Notes under the pieces: model-generated | Seen by the model: the letters and a program-made list of their open reading frames with translations, nothing else | Told to the model about the DNA's origin: nothing | Database searches by the model: none | Source: Micromonospora chalcea | Lineage (GTDB): Bacteria > Actinomycetota > Actinomycetes > Mycobacteriales > Micromonosporaceae | Direction: 5' to 3' | DNA: 64,000 bases | NCBI RefSeq assembly: GCF_002926165.1 | Contig: NZ_MAGP01000024.1 | Coordinates: 1-64,000, forward strand | Position numbers and translations under genes: made by a program | Shown: piece after piece, positions 25,528-33,463 of the stretch | How positions within the stretch are numbered: position 1 is the first letter of the stretch | Layout: every line of letters begins with the position of its first letter

Positions 25528-27606
25528 ATGACCCGTGACGACCTGATCGCGCTCACCCCGGACGTGCTGGCCGCGCTGAGCAACAGGGGCCTGTTGAAGC
25601 GCGCCACGAAGGAGGTCGACGCCGGTGAGCGGCCGATGCTCACCGAGGACACCGACGGCGCGGTGCGCGCCGCGTACCCGGACGGGGTGACGGTGACGCT
25701 GCCCGTGCGCGGCGGCCTCGCGGCCGGGATCTGCTCCTGCCCGGCGCCCGGCGTGTGCCGGCACCTGCTCACCGTCGTGCTGACCTACCAGCGCACGCAC
25801 GCCGACGCCCCCGGCCGCGAGGTCGCGCCGGACCAGCCCGCGGCGTCGGACCGGCAGGCCGTGCCGGGCCACGACGCCGCGTCGAGCCACGACGCCGAGC
25901 CGGGCCACGACGTCACGCCGGGCCTGGACGACGCCGGCTCCGGCGGCGAGCCGTGGCGGTGGTCGCCGGGCGACGTCACCGACGAGGAACTGGCCGCCGC
26001 GATCGGCGCCCCGGCGCTCGCCGCCGCGAAGCGACGGCTGCGCCGCGGCTACACCGCCGTGGTCCACCGGCCGGACGCCGCCGACCCGGTCCCGCGCGTG
26101 GAGCTGCCTACCGGCACGGTCCGGTTCCTCGTGCCCCGCCAGATCGGGTACGCGCGCGGCGACGCCGCCGACGACGGCGGAGAGTCGATCGCGCTCGCCG
26201 TGTGGGCGTGCCGGGCGGCCGACCGGGAACACCCGGACCGTCCCGAGGCGCAGGTACGCGTCGGCGGACCGGCCACCGTGACGGATCACCCGGCGCTGGA
26301 CGCGGCGGTGGCGCTGGCCGCCGACGTGCTGCTGACCGGCGTCGCGCACCTGGGCTCCGGCGTGGACGCCCGGCTCGCGGCGGCCCGGCGGGACCTCGAC
26401 GCGGCCGGTCTGCGCTGGCCGCTGCTGGCGGTGGAGGACCTGGCCGGGCAACTGGAGGCGTACGCCGCGCGCGGCGCCCGGTACCGGCCGGAGACCCTCG
26501 CCGACCTGCTCGCCGAGCTGCCCGCGCGGCGGCGCGCGGTGGTCAACGCCGGGGCCACCCCGCCGGAGCGGGTACTCGGCACCCACGAGCCGGCGGAGAC
26601 GCCGCTGCGGCGGGTACGGCTGACCGGCCTCGGCGCCCGGGTCCGGTCCAGCGGCGGCGAGGTGGGCGTGGACGTGGTGCTCGCCCACCCGGCCGCCGTC
26701 TCGGTGCTGGTGCTGCGCCGCGCCTACCCGGTCACCGGCGACGACCCGCCCACCGGGCGCGAGCTGGCCGGGCGGCGGATCACCGGCGCCACGCTCGGCG
26801 CGCTCGCCGGCGGCAACGTGGTCTCCGAGTCGGCGGTGCGCAGCGCCGCGCACCAGCTCCGGTTCGCCGCCGGCCGGCTGGCCCGCACCACTGTCACGCC
26901 CGGCGCGGGAGACTGGTCCGGCCTGCCGCCGGGCCTGCTCGCCCGCGACCCGGACGCGCTCGCCGCCGAGCTGGCCGGACGGCCACCCCGGCTGCTCCGC
27001 CCCCGGACCGCCGCCGAGTCGGTGCGGGTGCTCGCGCTCGGCGAGGTCCGCGCCATCGGGTACGCGGCCGGCGAACAGCGCCTGCACGCCACGGTGACCG
27101 GGGTCGACGGCGGCACGGCGACCGTCACCGCCACTCACCACGCCGCCGCCCCGGGTGCACTCGACGCGCTCGCGGCGGCACTGGACGGCACACACGGGCC
27201 GCCGCGCTACGTCAGCGGGACAGTCCGCCGGGGCGCCGACGGACTCGTCGTCGAGCCGCTGGCGGTGGTCGCCGACACTGTGGTCGTACCCGATCTGGCG
27301 CCTGGGGTGGGTGACGGGCGGCTGGCCGGCGCGGTCGACGCCCGGCCCGACCCGGTCGCCGCGGCGCTGGGTGCGGCGGCGGCGCTGCTCGCGCAGGCCG
27401 CGCACACCGGCCTGCGGCACCTGCCGGCCGCCTTCCCGGAGCGGTTGCGCGCGACGGCGGCCGGGCTCGCCGCGGTCGGCCTGGACCGCTGCGGCGCGAC
27501 AGTGGCCGGCCTGGCCGGCGCGCTCGGCGCCGACCCCGGCGAACCGGCGGTACGGGCCTGGGTGGACGCCTGGATCCGGCTGTCGGTCACCGGGGAGTCC
27601 CGGTGA
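25528..27606 (+). CDS. SWIM zinc-finger protein (YehQ-like)
   Basis: 692-residue protein. The N-terminal SWIM motif is complete: CSCPAPGVCRH (C-x-C-x6-C-x-H) near residue 70, a fold linked to DNA or protein binding. The remainder is Ala/Arg/Gly-rich, probably helical, with an acidic/Ala/His linker (residues 90-140) and no recognisable catalytic motif. ATG 25528 has GGGGGA upstream. It is the last gene of the WGR-MoxR-DUF5682-VWA-SWIM operon; in enterobacteria the SWIM gene also closes the yehLMPQ set. Confidence 0.85.
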   Translation: MTRDDLIALTPDVLAALSNRGLLKRATKEVDAGERPMLTEDTDGAVRAAYPDGVTVTLPVRGGLAAGICSCPAPGVCRHLLTVVLTYQRTHADAPGREVAPDQPAASDRQAVPGHDAASSHDAEPGHDVTPGLDDAGSGGEPWRWSPGDVTDEELAAAIGAPALAAAKRRLRRGYTAVVHRPDAADPVPRVELPTGTVRFLVPRQIGYARGDAADDGGESIALAVWACRAADREHPDRPEAQVRVGGPATVTDHPALDAAVALAADVLLTGVAHLGSGVDARLAAARRDLDAAGLRWPLLAVEDLAGQLEAYAARGARYRPETLADLLAELPARRRAVVNAGATPPERVLGTHEPAETPLRRVRLTGLGARVRSSGGEVGVDVVLAHPAAVSVLVLRRAYPVTGDDPPTGRELAGRRITGATLGALAGGNVVSESAVRSAAHQLRFAAGRLARTTVTPGAGDWSGLPPGLLARDPDALAAELAGRPPRLLRPRTAAESVRVLALGEVRAIGYAAGEQRLHATVTGVDGGTATVTATHHAAAPGALDALAAALDGTHGPPRYVSGTVRRGADGLVVEPLAVVADTVVVPDLAPGVGDGRLAGAVDARPDPVAAALGAAAALLAQAAHTGLRHLPAAFPERLRATAAGLAAVGLDRCGATVAGLAGALGADPGEPAVRAWVDAWIRLSVTGESR

Positions 27607-27634
27607 GCCGGTCCCCACGGCCGGGCCGGATCGC

Positions 27635-27640
27635 TACGGT
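27635..27640 (+). promoter_or_regulatory. -10 box of a leaderless start for the LigD-polymerase gene
   Basis: TACGGT six bases upstream of GTG 27647. The spacing matches actinobacterial leaderless promoters and favours 27647 over the in-frame GTG at 27641. Confidence 0.5.
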
Positions 27641-27646
27641 GTGACG

Positions 27647-28621
27647 GTGGCGACCACGGCGGCGCAGGAGATCCAGGTGGGGGAGCGGCTGGTCCGCGTC
27701 TCCAGCCCCGACAAGCCCTACTTCCCGGAGCGCGGGCTGACCAAGCTGGACGTGGTCAACTACTTCCTGTCCGTCGGCGACGGCATCCTGCGCGCGCTGC
27801 GGGACCGGCCGACCATGCTGGAACGCTGGCCGCGCGGCGTGTTCGAGGGCGCAAAGGTGGCCACCCGGCAGACCAACAAGGGCGACGCGTTCTACCAGAA
27901 GCGGCTCCCGGCCGGCGCGCCCGACTGGGTGCGCACCGCGCACATCACGTTCCCCAGCGGCCGTACCGCCGACGAGGTGGCGCCGAGCGAGCTGGCCGTG
28001 GTGATCTGGGCGGCCAACCTGGGCACGCTGCGGTTCCACCCGTGGCCGGTGTCGAAGGGCGACGTGGAACGCCCCGACCAGTTGCGCATCGACCTCGACC
28101 CGATGCCGGGTGTCGACTTCGCGCAGGTGGTGCCGGTGGCGCACGAGGTACGCGCGTTCCTGGCCGAGCTGGGCCTGGAGGGCTTCCCGAAGACCACCGG
28201 CGGACGCGGCATCCACGTCTACGTCTCGATCGAGCCGCGCTGGAGCTTCGGCGAGTGCCGGCGTGCGGTGCTCGCGCTCGGCCTGGAGATGCAGCGACGC
28301 CTGCCCGACCTGGTCACCACCACCTGGTGGCGCGACCAGCGGGACCGGCCGGTGTTCGTCGACTACAACCAGATGGCCCGCGACCACACCATGACCTCGG
28401 CGTACTCGATCCGGCCGACACCCGCGGCGCTGGTCTCGGCGCCGCTGGACTGGTCCGAGCTGGACGACGCCCGCCCGGAGGACTTCGACGTGCTCAGCAT
28501 GCCCGACCGGTTCGCCGACCGCGGCGACCCGCACGCCGGGCTGGACGGGCGGCGGTACTCGCTGGAACCCCTGCTGGAGCGGGCCGACGCCGAAGGGCTG
28601 GAGTCGCCGCCGGAACGCTGA
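27647..28621 (+). CDS. LigD-type DNA repair polymerase/primase domain protein
   Basis: 324-residue stand-alone polymerase (archaeo-eukaryotic primase-like) domain of the bacterial NHEJ ligase LigD family. Seen: PDKPYFPERGLTKLDVVNYF, catalytic DLDP in RIDLDPMPG, KTTGGRGIHVYV, and MTSAYSIRPTPAALVSAPLDW. The ligase and nuclease domains of full LigD are absent, and no Ku gene is in the window. Such proteins act in end-joining or ribonucleotide gap filling. The stop is only five bases from the convergent Lrp gene stop. Confidence 0.9.
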   Translation: MATTAAQEIQVGERLVRVSSPDKPYFPERGLTKLDVVNYFLSVGDGILRALRDRPTMLERWPRGVFEGAKVATRQTNKGDAFYQKRLPAGAPDWVRTAHITFPSGRTADEVAPSELAVVIWAANLGTLRFHPWPVSKGDVERPDQLRIDLDPMPGVDFAQVVPVAHEVRAFLAELGLEGFPKTTGGRGIHVYVSIEPRWSFGECRRAVLALGLEMQRRLPDLVTTTWWRDQRDRPVFVDYNQMARDHTMTSAYSIRPTPAALVSAPLDWSELDDARPEDFDVLSMPDRFADRGDPHAGLDGRRYSLEPLLERADAEGLESPPER

Positions 28622-28626
28622 GGCGG

Positions 28627-29133
28627 TCAGTCCCAGGGGCTCTGCGTGCCGTCGAACTCCTCGAACACCAGCCAGGTACGTGTGGACAGCACCCCGGCGA
28701 TGCTCTGCACCCGGTCCAGCACCACGTCCCGCAACGTCGCGTTGTCCGGCGCCCGGACCAGCGCGAGGACGTCGTGCTCGCCGCTGAGCAGCGCCGCGTG
28801 CTCGATGTAGCGCACCCGGGCCAGCTCGGCGGAGACCTCCCGCCAGGTGTTCTGCTCGATGGTCAGCGCGATGTACGCCGACGTGCCCAGCCCGGCCGGC
28901 TCCGGCGCGACCCGCGCGGTGAACCCGGTCAGCACCCCGTCGCGCAGCAGCCGCTCCACCCGGGCGTACGCGTTGGTACGCGAGACGTGCACCCGTTCGG
29001 CCAGCGTACGGATGGACGTGCGGGCGTCACGGACCAGCTCGCGCAGGATCCGCCGATCCACCTCGTCGAGCGGCCCGGCCGAACGTCCCGTTCCGCCCGC
29101 CGCGCCCGGTGTGGTGCCGGTCTCCTGGCTCAC
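28627..29133 (-). CDS. Lrp/AsnC-family regulator, likely BkdR
   Basis: 168-residue transcription factor: N-terminal winged HTH (LDEVDRRILRELVRDARTSIRTLAERVHVSRTNAYARVERLL) and a C-terminal RAM/AsnC ligand-binding domain (YIEHAALLSGEHDVLALVRAPDNATLRDVV). It is transcribed divergently from the branched-chain oxoacid dehydrogenase genes, the classical place for BkdR, which responds to branched-chain amino acids. The spacer 29134-29238 holds TTGAGTCAA (29179-29187), a small symmetric site that could be part of its operator. A disordered Gly/Thr-rich stretch of about 20 residues precedes the HTH. Confidence 0.88.
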   Translation of the reverse strand: MSQETGTTPGAAGGTGRSAGPLDEVDRRILRELVRDARTSIRTLAERVHVSRTNAYARVERLLRDGVLTGFTARVAPEPAGLGTSAYIALTIEQNTWREVSAELARVRYIEHAALLSGEHDVLALVRAPDNATLRDVVLDRVQSIAGVLSTRTWLVFEEFDGTQSPWD

Positions 29134-29238
29134 CGCAGCCGCCCTCCCGTGCCATTCGTCCCGCGTTCATCCCGCATGTTGAGTCAATCATCCACGACCG
29201 GGAGCATAGGGCCACCACACGTCCAGGAGGTCCCCGCC

Positions 29239-30405
29239 GTGACGACCACACCCCAGGCGGTCCGCAGGGCATCCCCGCGCACCCGCCGGAAGACCACCCC
29301 GGCCGCACCCGACCCGTCGGCCGGCTTCATGCCGCAGCGGGAGCCGGTCCGGCTGCTCGAACCCGACGGGACCCCGCTGCCGGCCCGCGACGACTACCCG
29401 GAGCCGCCGGTGGAGACGCTGCGCGAGATGTACCGGCGGATGGTCGTCGGCCGCCGCTTCGACGTGCAGGCCACCGCGCTCACCAAGCAGGGCCGCCTCG
29501 CCGTCTACCCGTCCGCGCGCGGCCAGGAGGCGTGCCAGATCGGCGGCGTGCTCGCGCTGCGCGAGGACGACTGGGTGTTCCCCACGTACCGCGAGTCGAT
29601 GGCGCTGACCGCGCGCGGCCTCGACCCGGTCGAGGTGCTCACGCTGCTGCGCGGCGACTGGCACTGCGGGTACGACCCGGCCGCCACCCGCACCGCGCCG
29701 CAGTGCACCCCGCTCGCCACCCAGTGCGTGCACGCCGCCGGGCTGGCCTACGGCGAGTCGTACCAGGGCCGCGACACCGTGGCACTGGCGTTCATCGGCG
29801 ACGGCGCCACCAGCGAGGGCGACTTCCACGAGGGCATCAACTTCGCCGCCGTGTTCAAGGCGCCCGTCGTCTACCTGGTGCAGAACAACAAGTACGCGAT
29901 CAGCGTGCCGCTGTCCCGGCAGACCGCCGCGCCGAGCCTCGCGTACAAGGGCGTCGGCTACGGCGTACCCAGCGAGCAGGTCGACGGCAACGACCCGGTC
30001 GCCGTGCTCGCGGTGCTGGAGCGCGCCGTCGCGCACGCCCGCGCCGGCAAGGGCCCCTACCTGGTCGAGGCGCACACCTACCGGATGGAACCGCACACCA
30101 ACGCCGACGACCAGACCCGCTACCGCGACGCCGACGAGGTCGAGGCGTGGCGCGACCGCGACCCGATCGCCCGGCTCGAGGCGTACCTGCGGGCCAAGGG
30201 CGTCCTCGACGACGCCGCCGTCGCGGCGATCGCCGAGGTGGCCGAGGAGTACGCCGCGGCGCTGCGCCGCCGGATGGACGACCAGCCGACAGTGGACCCG
30301 CTGAGCCTGTTCGACCACGTGTACGCCGAGCCGACGCCGCAACTGGTCGAGCAGCGCGAGATGGTCCGGGCCGAGCTGGCCGCCGACGCGGAGGGGGATG
30401 CCTGA
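29239..30405 (+). CDS. bkdA: 2-oxoacid dehydrogenase E1 component alpha subunit (branched-chain type)
   Basis: 388-residue thiamine-diphosphate enzyme subunit. Seen: YRRMVVGRRFDVQATAL, the TPP motif GDGATSEGDFHEGINFAAVF ending in QNNKYAISVP, and HTYRMEPHTNADD with the phosphorylation-loop-like region. With E1beta it decarboxylates branched-chain 2-oxo acids and reductively acylates the lipoyl E2. GTG 29239 has AGGAGG eight bases upstream. The stop overlaps the E1beta start (TGATG). The N-terminal 30 residues are basic and Pro/Ala-rich. Confidence 0.92.
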   Translation: MTTTPQAVRRASPRTRRKTTPAAPDPSAGFMPQREPVRLLEPDGTPLPARDDYPEPPVETLREMYRRMVVGRRFDVQATALTKQGRLAVYPSARGQEACQIGGVLALREDDWVFPTYRESMALTARGLDPVEVLTLLRGDWHCGYDPAATRTAPQCTPLATQCVHAAGLAYGESYQGRDTVALAFIGDGATSEGDFHEGINFAAVFKAPVVYLVQNNKYAISVPLSRQTAAPSLAYKGVGYGVPSEQVDGNDPVAVLAVLERAVAHARAGKGPYLVEAHTYRMEPHTNADDQTRYRDADEVEAWRDRDPIARLEAYLRAKGVLDDAAVAAIAEVAEEYAAALRRRMDDQPTVDPLSLFDHVYAEPTPQLVEQREMVRAELAADAEGDA

Positions 30406-31409
30406 TGGCCACCATGACCATGGCGAAGGCGCTCAACGCGGCGCTCGCCGACGCGATGCTCGACGACGAGCGGGTGGTCGTCTTCGGTGAGGACGTCGGC
30501 CAGCTCGGCGGCGTCTTCCGGATCACCGACGGGCTGCAGGCCCGGTTCGGCGACAAGCGCTGCTTCGACACCCCGCTCGCCGAGGCCGGCATCGTCGGGT
30601 TCGCGGTCGGCCTGGCCATGTCCGGCCTGCGGCCGGTGGTCGAGATGCAGTTCGACGCGTTCGCGTACCCGGCGTTCGAGCAGATCGCCTCGCACGTGGC
30701 GAAGCTGCGCAACCGCACCCGCGGCGCGTTGAGCGTGCCGATCGTCATCCGCGTGCCGTACGCCGGTGGCATCGGCGGCGTGGAGCACCACTGCGACTCG
30801 TCCGAGGCGTACTACGCGCACACGCCCGGCCTGAAGGTGGTCACGCCCGCGACCGTGGACGACGCGTACTCGCTGCTGCGCGCCGCCATCGACGACCCCG
30901 ACCCGGTGGTGTTCCTGGAGCCCAAGAAGCTCTATTTCACCAGCGCCGAGGCGGAGCTGCCGGCCCGTACCGCGCCGATCGGCAGCGCCGTGGTGCGCCG
31001 CCCCGGCACCGACGCGACGCTTATCGCGTACGGGCCGGCGGTGCCTGTGGCGCTGGCCGCCGCCGAGGCCGCCCGCGAGGAGGGCTGGGACCTGGAGGTG
31101 GTCGACGTGCGCAGCATCGTGCCGTTCGACGACGCCACGGTCACCGCCTCGGTACGCCGTACCGGCCGGTGCGTGGTGATCCAGGAGGCGCAGGGCTTCG
31201 CCGGTGTCGGCGCGGAGATCGCCGCGCGGGTGCAGGAGCGCTGCTTCCATGCGCTGCACGCGCCGGTGCTGCGGGTGTCCGGGCTGGACATCCCGTACCC
31301 GGCGCCGATGCTGGAGCACACCCACCTGCCCTCGGTCGACCGGGTGCTGGACACCGTGGCCCGCCTGCAGTGGGACGACCAGCCCGACACGAGGTGGGTG
31401 GCGGCATGA
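30405..31409 (+). CDS. bkdB: 2-oxoacid dehydrogenase E1 component beta subunit (branched-chain type)
   Basis: 334-residue transketolase-like beta subunit that completes the E1 active site. Seen: VVVFGEDVGQLGGVFRIT, DTPLAEAGIVGFAVGLAM, GGIGGVEHHCDSSEAYYAHTPGLKVV, and the C-terminal transketolase domain DVRSIVPFDDATV...VIQEA. ATG 30405 overlaps the E1alpha stop and its stop overlaps the E2 ATG, so all three subunits are translationally coupled. Confidence 0.92.
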   Translation: MATMTMAKALNAALADAMLDDERVVVFGEDVGQLGGVFRITDGLQARFGDKRCFDTPLAEAGIVGFAVGLAMSGLRPVVEMQFDAFAYPAFEQIASHVAKLRNRTRGALSVPIVIRVPYAGGIGGVEHHCDSSEAYYAHTPGLKVVTPATVDDAYSLLRAAIDDPDPVVFLEPKKLYFTSAEAELPARTAPIGSAVVRRPGTDATLIAYGPAVPVALAAAEAAREEGWDLEVVDVRSIVPFDDATVTASVRRTGRCVVIQEAQGFAGVGAEIAARVQERCFHALHAPVLRVSGLDIPYPAPMLEHTHLPSVDRVLDTVARLQWDDQPDTRWVAA

Positions 31410-31519
31410 CCGAACGCACCGAGCGGAGCGAGGGCCGTGAGGGCATGCCCGGCCGGAACGGCATGACCGAACGCACCGAGCGGAGCGAGGGCCGTGAGGG
31501 CATGCCCGGCCGGCACGGC
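31406..31519 (+). repeat. 57-bp in-frame tandem duplication at the E2 start
   Basis: Two head-to-tail copies (31406-31462, 31463-31519) differ at a single base (AAC versus CAC). Each encodes M-T-E-R-T-E-R-S-E-G-R-E-G-M-P-G-R-[NH]-G, and a third ATG follows at 31520. The length is a multiple of three, so the frame is kept whichever ATG is used. Confidence 0.95.
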
Positions 31520-32854
31520 ATGAGCACGGCTGTGGGGACCCGCGACTTCCTCCTGCCCGACCTCGGGGAAGGGCTGAGCGAGGCGGAGATCGTCGAGTGG
31601 CGGGTGGCCGTGGGCGACGTGGTCACCGTGGACCAGAGCGTGGTCGAGGTGGAGACCGCCAAGGCCGTCGTCGACGTGCCGTGCCCGTACGCCGGACGGG
31701 TCGTGGCCCTGCACGGCGCGGCCGGTGAGGTACGCCCGGTCGGTCAGCCGCTGATCACCATCGCCCCGCTCGACGACGCCCCCGACCCGCACGCCACCTA
31801 TTGCGAGGAGGAGCGGGCCGGGTCCGGAAACGTCCTGATCGGCTACGGCACCGGCCACGGCGGCTCCGGCCAGCGGCGGCGTCGGCCGCGTCTGGCGCTC
31901 GCTCCCGAGGCCGCGCCGGCGTCGGTCGACCCGGCGCGGACCGGCGGACCGGCGGCGGCGCCGCTTGTCATCTCGCCGATCGTGCGGCGGCTGGCCAAGG
32001 AGCACGGCATCGACCTGGCGTCGCTGCGCGGCACCGGGCCGGGCGGCGTGATCCGCCGGGCTGACCTGGACGCCGCCGTGGCCGCTGCTGCTCCGGCGGC
32101 CCGGCTGGCCGCGGTGCCGGACGCCCCGGCCGCCCACGTCGGGCTCGCCCCGGCCGGCGACGGTGACACGGTCATCCCGCTCACCGGCATCCGCAAGGTG
32201 ATCGCCGACAAGCTCTCCCGCAGCCGCCGGGAGATCCCCGAGGTGACCATCTGGGTCGACGTGGACGCCACCGGCCTGCTGGAGACGCGCGCCGCGATCA
32301 ACGCCGCCGCGCCGGAGGCGCCGGTGAGCATCCTGGCCCTGCTGGCCCGGATCTGCCTCAGCGGCCTGCGGAAGTATCCGCAGCTCAACGCGCACGTCGA
32401 CACCGAGGGGCAGCGGATCATCCAGTCCGCGGGCGTGCACCTGGGCATCGCCGCGCAGACCGACAGGGGCCTGGTCGTGCCGGTGCTGCGTGACGCGCAG
32501 CGGCTGACCACCCGGGAGCTGGCCGCCGCGCTCGCCGAGACCACCGCGGCGGCCCGGGCCGGCACGCTGCCCCCGGCACGGCTGACCGGCGGGACATTCA
32601 CGCTCAACAACTACGGCGTGTTCGGCGTCGACGGCTCGACGCCGATCATCAACCATCCGGAGGCGGCGCTGCTCGGCGTCGGCCGGATCGTGGACAAGCC
32701 GTGGGTGGTGGACGGGCAGCTCGCCGTCCGCAAGGTGACCCAGATCAGCCTCACCTTCGACCACCGGGTCTGCGACGGCGGGGTGGCGGGCGGCTTCCTG
32801 CGCCACGTCGCCGACTGCGTCGAGCAGCCCGCCCTCCTGGTCGCCAACGTCTGA
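31406..32854 (+). CDS. bkdC: 2-oxoacid dehydrogenase E2 (dihydrolipoyl acyltransferase)
   Basis: 482 residues from ATG 31406. Domains: lipoyl domain (LPDLGEGLSEAEIVEWRV...VETAKAVVDV, lipoylated Lys), peripheral-subunit-binding domain (ISPIVRRLAKEHGIDLASLRGTGPGG) and a catalytic acyltransferase core ending in FDHRVCDGG with the active-site His. The first 38 codons are a tandem duplication: bases 31406-31462 and 31463-31519 are the same 57-bp unit with one difference, each starting with ATG. The natural start may be ATG 31520 (MSTAVG), just before the lipoyl domain; any of three in-frame starts is possible. No E3 gene is adjacent. Confidence 0.92.
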   Translation: MTERTERSEGREGMPGRNGMTERTERSEGREGMPGRHGMSTAVGTRDFLLPDLGEGLSEAEIVEWRVAVGDVVTVDQSVVEVETAKAVVDVPCPYAGRVVALHGAAGEVRPVGQPLITIAPLDDAPDPHATYCEEERAGSGNVLIGYGTGHGGSGQRRRRPRLALAPEAAPASVDPARTGGPAAAPLVISPIVRRLAKEHGIDLASLRGTGPGGVIRRADLDAAVAAAAPAARLAAVPDAPAAHVGLAPAGDGDTVIPLTGIRKVIADKLSRSRREIPEVTIWVDVDATGLLETRAAINAAAPEAPVSILALLARICLSGLRKYPQLNAHVDTEGQRIIQSAGVHLGIAAQTDRGLVVPVLRDAQRLTTRELAAALAETTAAARAGTLPPARLTGGTFTLNNYGVFGVDGSTPIINHPEAALLGVGRIVDKPWVVDGQLAVRKVTQISLTFDHRVCDGGVAGGFLRHVADCVEQPALLVANV

Positions 32855-32868
32855 CCGGTCAGGCTCCC

Positions 32869-32900
32869 GGCCCCGGCCCTCCCCACGGAGGTCCGGGGCC
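32869..32900 (+). terminator. Hairpin terminator after bkd operon
   Basis: GGCCCCGG (32869-32876) pairs with CCGGGGCC (32893-32900), with a CCT/AGG inner helix. It lies 15 bases beyond the E2 stop. Confidence 0.55.
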
Positions 32901-32966
32901 GCGCCGCGTCACCGCCCTGCGCGTCCCCGCCCCCGCTCCCCGCCCCGGCCTCCCCGCCCCCCGCTC

Positions 32967-33037
32967 GCGATCTTGCACTTGCGGCCCTCGACGTGCCCGA
33001 TTCGCACCCTTCTCCGGGGCCGCAACTGCAAGATCGC
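32967..33037. repeat. Palindromic intergenic repeat 1
   Basis: 21-base arms (32967-32987, 33017-33037) complementary except one C-C mismatch, with a 29-base spacer. The arms contain GATCTTGCA...TGCAAGATC. First of three unrelated hairpins in the 609-base gene-free stretch 32855-33463. Confidence 0.85.
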
Positions 33038-33118
33038 CGCGGCGGCACGGGTGACGCGAGCGAGGGAGTCCAGCGCTGGCCGTCTTGCGGGACCCTTGTT
33101 CCGGTGGGTGGGATCGGT

Positions 33119-33172
33119 CGAGATCTTGGTAGCAAAGTGCCCCTATGGAGGCCGTTTCGTACCAAGATCTCG
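33119..33172. repeat. Palindromic intergenic repeat 2
   Basis: Perfect 13-base arms CGAGATCTTGGTA (33119-33131) and TACCAAGATCTCG (33160-33172), with a 28-base spacer. Different sequence from repeats 1 and 3. Confidence 0.85.
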
Positions 33173-33200
33173 CCGGGTCGGAACCTCACGCCGCCCTCTC

Positions 33201-33267
33201 TTCGTCGATCATGAGGTTGGCGGGGACAAAAAGGACGCCGCGCGCCGTCAACTTCATGATCGACGGA
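33201..33267. repeat. Palindromic intergenic repeat 3
   Basis: 17-base arms CGTCGATCATGAGGTTG (33203-33219) and CAACTTCATGATCGACG (33249-33265) with one G-T pair; flanking and inner bases extend the helix. The rest of 32855-33463 shows no credible gene. Confidence 0.85.
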
Positions 33268-33463
33268 CAAGGGGCGGTCAAGAGGTGAGGAGGGGCGGTG
33301 GTGGGAACCGGGCGGAGGGCGCGTGCGGCGCAAGCGGGGACGGGAATTACCTGTCCGGCACGATTCTCCGCAGCCTTTTCCGAGCAATTCCGCCGAAGGT
33401 GCCACGGCGTGATCCTGGGCCTACAGAATGTGGGCGAGAGGGTTCGGAAATGGGGGGCGAAAT

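Noticed and set aside
23395-27618. Minus-strand open frame of 1407 codons opposite the DUF5682, VWA and SWIM genes
   Set aside because: It is the antisense shadow expected at very high GC; its translation is low-complexity and the plus-strand frames carry clear domains and coupled starts.
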